Below, one piece after another: positions 35,925 to 42,980 of a DNA stretch of 52,831 bases. The stretch lies in NCBI GenBank assembly GCA_947165425.1, contig CAMVAJ010000009.1:1-52831 (forward strand). Reading direction: 5' to 3'. The stretch comes from an uncultured Clostridia bacterium (GTDB taxonomy: Bacteria > Bacillota > Clostridia > Christensenellales > Aristaeellaceae). The notes under the pieces were generated by a model that ran no database searches, was not told the DNA's origin, and saw only the letters and a list, made by a program, of their open reading frames with translations. A program made the position numbers and the translations under genes. Each line of letters begins with the position of its first letter. Position 1 is the first letter of the stretch.

Positions 35925-36353
35925 TTATTCCGCCCGGATCAGGCCTTCAATGGTCTCGCAGAATGAGGGCATTTCACGTTTCATCCGCACGAAGCGGCCC
36001 TCCCGGTTGAGAAAGACGTGTTCGGAGCGGGCGGTGAAGACCGTATCGTCCTGCTGGTTCCGCATCTCGTAGCCGATGGTCATCACAACGCCATTGAAGG
36101 CCTCGATGGAGACCGCGATGCTGATCTCGTCCTCGAAGGTGCTGGTATGCTTATATTCGCAGGACAGCGCCTTGACGGGGGAGAGCACGCCGGCGGCCTC
36201 CATTTTCGAGTAGGGGAAGCCGATCTGCTCCAAAAAATCGATGCGGGCCTCCTCCATCCAGCGGATATAGTTGGCGTGGTGCGTGATGCCCATCATATCC
36301 GTCTCGTAATACTGCACGCTGTGCCGATAGGGCTTCAGCGACTTTTCGCTCAT
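35925..36353 (-). CDS. YbgC/4HBT-family acyl-CoA thioesterase
   Basis: The product has 142 residues with a hotdog-fold signature: catalytic Asp19 in YYETDMMGITHHANYIRWME, then EARIDFLEQIGFPY. It should hydrolyse acyl-CoA thioesters in the cytoplasm. Chain specificity cannot be read from the sequence. GAGGGCAACGCC precedes the ATG. It is convergent with the kinase gene, with 27 bases between the stops. Confidence 0.9.
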   Translation of the reverse strand: MSEKSLKPYRHSVQYYETDMMGITHHANYIRWMEEARIDFLEQIGFPYSKMEAAGVLSPVKALSCEYKHTSTFEDEISIAVSIEAFNGVVMTIGYEMRNQQDDTVFTARSEHVFLNREGRFVRMKREMPSFCETIEGLIRAE

Positions 36354-36437
36354 GGCGTTGCCCTCCTGCCGCGATCCGATGGCTTTCTAGAACCTGAAAG
36401 ATTCTTTTGAAAGAGCTGCCGTCTCAGCCTTGAACGT

Positions 36438-36700
36438 TTATGTCCCTCCGCTGAGCCTTGCGCCTAGCTGGAACGCTTTTTCCAGATCCAGAGGGAACTG
36501 CTTTTCCCGCTCGGCCTTTTTGTGCTCCTCGCTGAAGCTGGCCATGTTATACTTGCTGTAATCCGCGACCTGGAGGGTATCGCAGCAGGCATGTATTCGG
36601 TTTCAGCCCCGACGGATTCCGCGCCCTTTTGCGCTTCCTTCAGCAGCAGGGCGGTATTCCAGTTCTTTCTGGGGCTGCCATTCAGGAGAATGGTTCTCAT
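36438..36700 (-). pseudogene. Remnant of an NAD(P)H-dependent FMN oxidoreductase
   Basis: The first 35-40 codons from 36700 encode the flavodoxin-like opening LLNGSPRKNWNTALLLKEAQ. Near 36590 the homology jumps to another frame that encodes a typical C-terminus, CDTLQVADYSKYNMASFSEE and DLEKAFQLGARL, and ends at a TAA at 36440-36438. The middle of about 100 residues, including the iron-sulfur-like cysteine cluster and the NAD(P)H-side residues of this family, is missing. The gene is therefore internally deleted with a frame change and should be non-functional. Confidence 0.7.
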
Positions 36701-36766
36701 GTGCCTTTCTCCATTCTGATGACGCGGGTGATGCCGCCTACGTGCTGCTCATCACCCGATTGTTGT

Positions 36767-37300
36767 TTATTTGAGAATATAGGCGTCAACGATCTCCCCG
36801 ACGTACATGGTGTGGCAGTCCCTGTTCGCCATGGGGTAGGTGCCTTCCACGTCCTGGGGATACATCCGGCTCCGGATGTCCTCCGGGATCCGGGAGAGAT
36901 CCTGATCCTGGGCGTAGAGCACCTTGCATTCGATGGTCAGCGGATACTGCCGGATGCCGGGCGTATGGATGACCTCCGCGTCCTCCAGCTCCAGGCCCGC
37001 CTCCTTCACCTTGTCGATGCTGCGCCCGGACTGCCAGCCGCAGATTTTGTTGATGGTCGCGTCCGGCTGACCCAGCGGCACGCTGATCGTGAACTCGCCG
37101 GTCTTGTCCAGCTGGCTCTTGGTGTACCGGCTCTGGCGAACGTACACATGGAAGGTGGGTCTGCTCCACAGCGTACCGATATGCCCCCAGCCGATGACCA
37201 TGGCGTTGAACTTGTCGCCGTTGGTGTTCAGCAGGATGCCCCTGGGCAGCGCCTTGGTGATCAGGTTTGCGTAATCGGTGACGTTGATCTTTTCTTTCAT
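36767..37300 (-). CDS. Flavin reductase-like domain protein
   Basis: The product has 177 residues with the flavin-reductase split-barrel pattern: LPRGILLNTNGDKFNAMVIG, GTLWSRPTFHVYVRQSRYT and GEFTISVPL. It binds FMN and probably transfers electrons or reduces small molecules. The partner is unknown. AGGAGGGATT precedes the ATG at 37300. Its neighbour downstream on the same strand is the remnant of another flavoprotein, so the two may once have worked together. Confidence 0.88.
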   Translation of the reverse strand: MKEKINVTDYANLITKALPRGILLNTNGDKFNAMVIGWGHIGTLWSRPTFHVYVRQSRYTKSQLDKTGEFTISVPLGQPDATINKICGWQSGRSIDKVKEAGLELEDAEVIHTPGIRQYPLTIECKVLYAQDQDLSRIPEDIRSRMYPQDVEGTYPMANRDCHTMYVGEIVDAYILK

Positions 37301-37423
37301 GCCGTAATCCCTCCTGTGATTGATGCTGCTTGCGCCGAAGGTATTCTATCAAAAGGATTATAACTCATATTCCATTTGTTTTTGCTGTTTCAACAAGAAA
37401 AATACAAGCATGGCCGAATTTCT

Positions 37424-37467
37424 TTGCCTTTCCTGCTTATTTGTGCTATGATACTTTCACAGTGAAA
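37424..37467 (+). promoter_or_regulatory. Promoter and candidate operator of the SGNH esterase gene
   Basis: TTGCCT (37424-37429), a 17-base spacer and TGCTATGAT with hexamer 37447-37452. At the likely transcription start lies a perfect palindrome TTTCACAGTGAAA (37455-37467), a plausible repressor site. The rest of the 308-base gap at 37301-37608 holds a minus-strand TATAAT (37362-37357) for the flavin reductase and no gene. Confidence 0.5.
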
Positions 37468-37608
37468 ATGCAATGCTGTCCTTGCCACGCGCAGAATCAG
37501 GCTGCGATACATGGGGCAAGGGCAAAAACGAAGCCAAAAGCTTTACAAAAAGTGAAGAGGACAGATGCAATCCAAAGAGAACAGCATAAGTCGAAAGGAG
37601 CGAGAAGG

Positions 37609-38637
37609 ATGCAGCGTTATTCTCTGCCGGACACCCGGTTTTTCACCATCGGGCGGCATGACCCCTGTGAAAAAGAGCAGAACCTCTGGTGGAGCGGTTC
37701 GGGGGTGCGGGTGAAGCTCGCCTGCAGGCGGCTGGATGTGGAGGCCACCTCGACGGCGGCGGATCATGCCCAGTGGCTGGGCGTGCTGGTGGACGGCGCG
37801 CCGATCACCCGCCTGCCCATGGTGCAGGGGACCCATGTCTATCCGCTGCTGGCCGGCCTGGACGATCAGTTCCCCCACGAGATCACCATCCTGCGCGACA
37901 CCCAGCCCAGCTACGACGAGACGGGCGCGGTGGTGCTGAACGCGGTTTATACCGACGGGACGCCCGAGGCGCCGGATGCCCGCTCCCTGATGCTCGAATT
38001 CATCGGCGACAGCCTGACTGTGGGCGAGGGCACCATGGGGCCCTATGGCGAGGGGCAGGAGTGGCGGATGCTGTTCATCTCCCATATGCCCGCGTTCCCC
38101 ACGCTGGTGGCGGAGGAGATGATGGCCGACAAGCGCGTGATCGCCCTGGGCGGCTGGGGTGCCGCCCGCAGCTGGGACAATCAGCAGGACAGCCGCATCG
38201 GGCGCATTTACGGCCAGCTCTGCGGCGTCACGCCCGGCGGCCAGGTGCCCGCGCCCGCCGACGAGCGCCCCGCCGACGCGGTGGTAATCAACCTGGGCAC
38301 CAACGACGGCTCCGCCCTCGCGGGCCTCAAGGCGGACGAGCTGCCCGCGGCACGGGCTGAGCTGCGCGCCCGCGCGGTGGAACTGCTGGAGGCGGTGCGC
38401 GCCAGGCAGCCCAAAGCGGTCATCGTGTGGGCTTACGGCCTGTGCGGCCACGCCGTGGAAGAAATCCTCCGGAGCGCCGTGGAGGACGTGCGGGCGAGGG
38501 GAGATCTGAACGCGCACTATCTCAGCCTCTCCGACGCCGAAACCCTCGGCTCACGGATGCACCCAAGCCGCGACGCGCACCGCAGGGCGGCCGCCGAGAT
38601 CGCGGACACGCTGAAAAAGCTGCTCAAAGAGGGATGA
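37609..38637 (+). CDS. SGNH hydrolase with N-terminal beta domain, CE2-like carbohydrate esterase
   Basis: The product has 342 residues. Residues 1-125 form a beta-rich N-terminal domain. An SGNH esterase domain follows, with the nucleophile Ser135 in EFIGDSLTVGEG, the NLGTNDGS block and the catalytic Asp/His region MHPSRDAHRRAAAEI. This two-domain layout resembles carbohydrate esterase family 2, which removes acetyl groups from xylan or mannan. There is no signal peptide, so it may act on imported oligosaccharides. The ATG at 37609 follows AAAGGAG. The upstream extension to 37330 spans the promoter and is rejected. Confidence 0.85.
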   Translation: MQRYSLPDTRFFTIGRHDPCEKEQNLWWSGSGVRVKLACRRLDVEATSTAADHAQWLGVLVDGAPITRLPMVQGTHVYPLLAGLDDQFPHEITILRDTQPSYDETGAVVLNAVYTDGTPEAPDARSLMLEFIGDSLTVGEGTMGPYGEGQEWRMLFISHMPAFPTLVAEEMMADKRVIALGGWGAARSWDNQQDSRIGRIYGQLCGVTPGGQVPAPADERPADAVVINLGTNDGSALAGLKADELPAARAELRARAVELLEAVRARQPKAVIVWAYGLCGHAVEEILRSAVEDVRARGDLNAHYLSLSDAETLGSRMHPSRDAHRRAAAEIADTLKKLLKEG

Positions 38638-38640
38638 CCG

Positions 38641-39003
38641 ATGTGCATTTTCTTCAAACGCAAAAAACCAGGCGATCCGCGGCCGGCGGCGGCCGGCTCT
38701 GACTGGGATTCCGGATTCAGAGCGGGCTATCCGCTGTGGCAGCGCGGGGAGGAACAGCGAAAGGCCGGCCGGTATGAGGCGGCGCTGGCGCTGTATGATC
38801 AGGCGCGGAAGAACGGCTACGTTTCTCCCGCCCTCTATCAGTCATACGCCATGACCTTCCGGAAGCTGAACCGTAGAGACGCGGAAGCCGCGATCCTGAC
38901 AGAAGGGATCCAGCGGCTGCGGGAGCTCAACGGGAAGATCGGCAGCTTTGACGCAGACATCCGCGATCTGACGGAACAGCTCAAAAGGGCCAGCGGGGCC
39001 TGA
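38641..39003 (+). CDS. Small TPR-like hypothetical protein
   Basis: The product has 120 residues. After a basic start it contains helical pairs resembling one to two tetratricopeptide repeats (GRYEAALALYDQARKNGYVS, LYQSYAMTFRKLNRRDAEAA). Such repeats mediate protein contacts. The gene starts three bases after the esterase stop and its AAAGAGGGATG ribosome binding site lies inside that gene's end, so the two are co-expressed. No catalytic motif is visible. Confidence 0.68.
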   Translation: MCIFFKRKKPGDPRPAAAGSDWDSGFRAGYPLWQRGEEQRKAGRYEAALALYDQARKNGYVSPALYQSYAMTFRKLNRRDAEAAILTEGIQRLRELNGKIGSFDADIRDLTEQLKRASGA

Positions 39004-39097
39004 TGAGGGAAGCCGGAAAAGCCGAGGACAAGGATTGGAGACTCCCTCTCTGAACTGCGCTGTGCTGCACGATTGATTGGGACTGCAATCATCAGAA

Positions 39098-39139
39098 AAG
39101 GGGCTGCTGCAGGAGTGTCAAAACCTGCAGCAGCCCCTT
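39098..39139 (-). terminator. Terminator facing the leucine-rich repeat remnant
   Basis: Perfect 16-base arms AAGGGGCTGCTGCAGG (39098-39113) and CCTGCAGCAGCCCCTT (39124-39139). On the minus strand the stem is followed by TTTTCT, so it best serves the minus-strand gene, although it may also stop the plus-strand operon. Confidence 0.75.
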
Positions 39140-39175
39140 CGTATGACGGATTGTTCTATTCAGCCGTGTCTCCGA

Positions 39176-39598
39176 TCAGTCGCCCGCCTCGTCCGGCTCC
39201 AGCCCAGGGATGCCCCAGCCCGTGGCCCAGTTCCACGCGTAGCTGCCCCGGGGCGTCACGACGACGGCGTCGCCGCAGTCGTAGACATTTTCGTCATCGA
39301 TGTAGGTCACGCTGGCCGGGATCACCACCCGCTGCAGGTTGGGGCAGTAGATGATGGAGACGTCGCCCAGGCTCTCCAGGCCCTCCAGCAGGACGAGGGT
39401 TTCCAGCCGCTCGCACGAGCTGAAGGCGCTCCGCCCGATGGACCTGACCCCGGAAGGCAGAACCAGCGACCGCAGGCCGCATTTGTTGAAGGCGCTGAGG
39501 CCGATCTCCGTGATGGTATCCGGCAGCACAACGCTGGCGAGGGAGCTGCAATCATAGAATGTATTGGTCGGCAGAAGGGTGATCGGCGCCAAGATCCT
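39176..39598 (-). pseudogene. 5'-truncated BspA-like leucine-rich repeat gene
   Basis: About 140 codons encode LRR_5-type repeats: NTFYDCSSLASVVLPDTITE, IGLSAFNKCGLRSLVLPSGV, IGRSAFSSCERLETLVLLEG and a final CPNLQRVVIPASVTYIDDEN. The open frame continues upstream to 39844 but that part reads as non-coding and has no signal peptide or ribosome binding site. It overlaps the dinB promoter. The fragment is the C-terminal end of a surface protein like the one at 21890-24694, left after loss of its 5' part. A dedicated terminator at 39098-39139 is still present. Confidence 0.6.
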
Positions 39599-39725
39599 CT
39601 GGGTTGTCGCGCTGTTTGCATTATAACAGAAATTCTTCTTACTTGGAACAGATGCGCAATCAAAAAACAGAAATTGCCAAGCTTCCAGATTATCAGACGC
39701 AGGGAGCACTTGAGCATGATTCTGA

Positions 39726-39754
39726 TTGACATTGCAGGGCTTCCAGTGTAAATT
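39726..39754 (+). promoter_or_regulatory. Promoter of the DNA polymerase IV gene
   Basis: TTGACA (39726-39731), a 17-base spacer and TAAATT (39749-39754). No clear LexA-type box was seen beside it. Confidence 0.5.
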
Positions 39755-39821
39755 AAGGCATAACAATACCGGGGCAGGGACCGCGAGACGATTGCGATGA
39801 TGACCGTAAGAAAGAAGACGG

Positions 39822-41060
39822 ATGTTAATGAAACAGATTATCATCCATGTGGATATGGATGCCTTCTATGCCTCGGTGGAGATGCGGGACGATCCGTCCC
39901 TCAAGGGGAAGCCGCTGATCATCGGCTCCCTTCCGCAGGAGCGCGGGGTGGTGGCAACCTGCAGCTATGAGGCCCGCAAATACGGCGTTCACTCCGCCAT
40001 GAACATCAAGGAGGCCTACCGGCTGTGTCCCGGCGGGGTCTACATGCACCCGAATTTTGAGAAGTATCGGGCTGTCTCCAACCAGCTGCACCGGATATGT
40101 AATACCTACGCCACCGCGGCCGAGACCATCGCCCTCGACGAAGCCTATCTGGATGTGACGGAGAAGGCGGGCAACTGGGAGGTTGCCTGCGAAATGGCGC
40201 GGACCATCAAACGCCGCACGAAGGACGAACTGGGACTCACCTGTTCCATTGGGGTGGCCTACTCCAAAACAGCGGCAAAAACCGCGAGCGAGGAAAAGAA
40301 ACCGGACGGCTATTTTGAGATACCGACGCCGGAGGCGTTTGTCCGGCTGATCATCGACCGGGATGTGCGCGTGCTCTACACCGTCGGCTCGAAGACGGCG
40401 GAGCGGCTTTACAGCGCCGGGATTCACACGGTGCGGGATATCCATGAGCGGCCGGACGAGGTGATCCGCCTGCTGGGGAAGCCGGGGGAGTGGATCACCC
40501 GGATCGCCCGTGGCGAGGATGACCGCAGGGTGACGCCCTATAGGCCGGAGGAGGCCAAATCCGTCAGCCGGGAGCTCACCTTCCAGGCCGACGTGGAGGA
40601 TGAGGCGTTCCTGCGGGACGTGCTGCTTCTGCTCTCCCTGAGCGTCGAGCAGCTGGCTGCGCGGGTGGGATTATACGGCGAGGGCGTCGCCCTGAAGCTG
40701 ACTTATGCCAACATGAAAAGCATCTCGCGCTCGAAGCTGATGCCCTCCACACGCTCCGCGATCCGGATTTACCACGAGGCTGTCTCGCTGCTGGCGCAGA
40801 CTGCCCGGCAGCCTGTCCGGCTGATTGGCGTGGGTATCTATCATCTGAGCGGCGAATACAGCCTGCAGCTGCGCTTTGACGACCTGATGCCGGAGGTGGA
40901 GACACGGCAGGCCGCCGAGATCCAGGAGAGACTGGCGGAGCTTCATGGCCGTTACGGCCTCGATTTCGCCGGAAACCTGGACAAGATCTTCCACGGAGAA
41001 ACCCTCTACAGGACGGTGGAGTATATGAGAAGGCACAGGCCGGTTCAGGCTCCCGGCTGA
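39822..41060 (+). CDS. dinB: DNA polymerase IV, Y-family translesion polymerase
   Basis: The product has 412 residues. The first catalytic block is HVDMDAFYASVE and the second is ALDEAYLDVT, giving the metal-binding acidic residues. GVAYSKTAAKTASEEKKPDG belongs to the palm, the helix-hairpin-helix thumb region contains IHTVRDIHE, and a little-finger domain ends the protein (SVSRELTFQADVEDEAFLRD). It copies past damaged bases with low fidelity. Most homologues have SIDEAYLD; here the serine is alanine. The ATG at 39822 or 39828 is possible; the first is better spaced from AAGAAAGAAG. A terminator follows at 41078-41131. Confidence 0.92.
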   Translation: MLMKQIIIHVDMDAFYASVEMRDDPSLKGKPLIIGSLPQERGVVATCSYEARKYGVHSAMNIKEAYRLCPGGVYMHPNFEKYRAVSNQLHRICNTYATAAETIALDEAYLDVTEKAGNWEVACEMARTIKRRTKDELGLTCSIGVAYSKTAAKTASEEKKPDGYFEIPTPEAFVRLIIDRDVRVLYTVGSKTAERLYSAGIHTVRDIHERPDEVIRLLGKPGEWITRIARGEDDRRVTPYRPEEAKSVSRELTFQADVEDEAFLRDVLLLLSLSVEQLAARVGLYGEGVALKLTYANMKSISRSKLMPSTRSAIRIYHEAVSLLAQTARQPVRLIGVGIYHLSGEYSLQLRFDDLMPEVETRQAAEIQERLAELHGRYGLDFAGNLDKIFHGETLYRTVEYMRRHRPVQAPG

Positions 41061-41077
41061 TCCTGCACGCAGAAATC

Positions 41078-41131
41078 AAAGACCTTGGGCCGCTCCGGCA
41101 AATTAACGCATGGAGCAGCCCAAGGCCTTTT
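41078..41131. terminator. Bidirectional terminator between dinB and the giant surface gene
   Basis: The arms around GACCTTGGGC-CGCTCC and GGAGCAGCCCAAGGCC form a 15-base stem with two mismatches, flanked by AAA and TTTT. It serves the convergent genes on either side. Confidence 0.75.
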
Positions 41132-41141
41132 GATTGTGTTT

Positions 41142-42980
41142 TCATTCCACGGGCACGAACACGCAATTCCCGTGGCTCAGGCAGTAGGCCTCCGCGGCGC
41201 TGCCGGCCGTGCCATACACAAACACCGTGCCGCAGCCGGAGAACACATCCGCGCCCAGCGTGCAGCCGTCCGGAATGAGGATCTGCGTGAGGCACAGGCA
41301 GCCGCTGAAGGCGGAATCACCGATGCGCTCGCAGCCGTCGGGGATTGACACCGCGGTCATGGCCGCGCCCTCAAAGGCGTTGGCTTCGATCACGGTGATG
41401 TCCTTCGGCAGAGTGAAGTCCGGCGTGCCGAAGGGCGGGATCTCCAGCCACTGCGCTGTCAGGGTGATGTCCTCCGTGACAGGGTTCGCAAAGTCGTAAG
41501 CTGTGCCGTTCAGCTGCCAGCCCCGGAAAGCGTAGCCATCCCGCACGGGGCTTTCCGGCTCCTCCATCGCCGTTCCGTTGGCGACCATCAGCCGCTCGGT
41601 ATGACCGCTGCCGTCGTTCAGGTCGAGCATCACGGTGCGCGCTGCGCCCAGATATACCTCGCCGTCGGCATTCAGCGCCGAGGCATAGCCGTTTTTCACC
41701 GATGGGAAATTGGCAAGCACGCCGCTGCCACGGAGGCCGCTGGTCAGCACGGCGCTGTTCTTTGCGGCGCTGTTCGAGCAGGTCAGACCGATCCGCGCGC
41801 TTTGATCCAGCGCGCCCGCAACGGTGATGACGGCGTTGGCGACATACGCCTCGCCGATGTCGGGGCTGCCGGAGACAGACATGCCCACGCCATTCAGATA
41901 CACGTCCTGTCCCAGCGCCGCGCCGTTGTTCCGGATGCGGCCGCCGGCGATATGCACCGTGGATCGTTCGCCGACCCACAGGCCGCCGCCGTTGCTCTCC
42001 GCGCGATTGATCAGGATTTCGCCGCCGTTCATGAGGAAGGTGCCGCCCTGGACATACACGCCGCCGCCGTGCGTGTCCGCGCTGTTATCGCTGATTCTGC
42101 CGCCATTCATGACGAAGGTGCCGTTGGTCACCGCCACAGCGCCGCCGCCATTCCCGGCGTTATGGTTGGAGACGGTGCCGCCGTTCAGGGTCAGCTTGCC
42201 GCCGCCCTGCACGATGAAGGCGCCGCCCACCGAGCTTGCGGCATGACCGCCCGTGATGGCGCCGCTGCCCTCGATTGTCAGCTCGCCGCCGCCCACGGTG
42301 AAGACGCGCATGTCGCTCTCCCCGGCGTCGATGGTGTGACCGTTCAGGTTGAGAATCACCTTCTGCCCGCTGACGAGCTTCAAAGGCACATCGCCCTTCA
42401 CGCCCGTGTAATCCTGCGTCAGGGTGATGGGTTCTCCCGCGGAAGCAGCATCGATCAGCTTCTGGAGCTCCTGCCATTCGGTGGGGATCTTCTCAAATGT
42501 GGCGGTCACCGCGACAGCCTGGGCCGGCATGACAAAGGCATAGACGCCTGTCTCCTCGTCGAAGGTCAGCTCCAGCGCCAGGCCGCCCGCCGTACAGGTC
42601 AGGGCCTGCAGCCTGTAGCCCGGATCCGGCGTGACCGTCAGAGTCATAGTTTCGCCCTCGGCGGCAGTCTGCTTGCCGGCGGTCACCGTGCCGTTCTCGC
42701 TCTGCGCGACGGTCACGGGCTGCGCGGGGAAGAGGGTCAGCGTCGTCAGATCGCCGGAGACGGCGCTGCCGGTCAGCGAATAGCCCGCGGGCAGGTCGCT
42801 GGCCTCAATCGTCCAGGTGTAGGCAGCCAGCTCGCCGCTGTGATCCAGGGGCAGGCCGGTCTGGGTGGCAGTCCACCTGGCCGCGGCGGTCAGCTCCACG
42901 GAGGAGACAGGCTCCTCCAGATCCAGCAGGGTCACATTCACGGAATCGGGCCGGCTGCCGTTTGCGTCGCCGTCGTCGTT
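41142..42980 (-). CDS. C-terminal part of the giant surface protein, downstream of an in-frame UGA
   Basis: This is the same reading frame as 42981-46751, continuing after the UGA at 42983-42981 for 612 codons. It lacks its own ribosome binding site and signal peptide. It begins with the rest of a CnaB-like domain (NDDGDANGSRPDSVNVTLLD), then another bacterial repeat, a right-handed beta-helix stretch of GG-rich repeats (NGGTVSNHNAGNGGGAVAV), a Listeria-Bacteroides (Flg_new) repeat (GYAFRGWQLNGTAYDFAN) and an LRR_5 tail (IEANAFEGAAMTAVSIPDGC). A GTG at 42941 could start an isolated product. Without readthrough or repair this part is probably not made. Confidence 0.7.
   Translation of the reverse strand, partial: NDDGDANGSRPDSVNVTLLDLEEPVSSVELTAAARWTATQTGLPLDHSGELAAYTWTIEASDLPAGYSLTGSAVSGDLTTLTLFPAQPVTVAQSENGTVTAGKQTAAEGETMTLTVTPDPGYRLQALTCTAGGLALELTFDEETGVYAFVMPAQAVAVTATFEKIPTEWQELQKLIDAASAGEPITLTQDYTGVKGDVPLKLVSGQKVILNLNGHTIDAGESDMRVFTVGGGELTIEGSGAITGGHAASSVGGAFIVQGGGKLTLNGGTVSNHNAGNGGGAVAVTNGTFVMNGGRISDNSADTHGGGVYVQGGTFLMNGGEILINRAESNGGGLWVGERSTVHIAGGRIRNNGAALGQDVYLNGVGMSVSGSPDIGEAYVANAVITVAGALDQSARIGLTCSNSAAKNSAVLTSGLRGSGVLANFPSVKNGYASALNADGEVYLGAARTVMLDLNDGSGHTERLMVANGTAMEEPESPVRDGYAFRGWQLNGTAYDFANPVTEDITLTAQWLEIPPFGTPDFTLPKDITVIEANAFEGAAMTAVSIPDGCERIGDSAFSGCLCLTQILIPDGCTLGADVFSGCGTVFVYGTAGSAAEAYCLSHGNCVFVPVE

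Noticed and set aside
39599..39844. N-terminal extension of the leucine-rich remnant
   Set aside because: It has no signal peptide or repeat sequence and overlaps the dinB promoter and start, so it is treated as non-coding.
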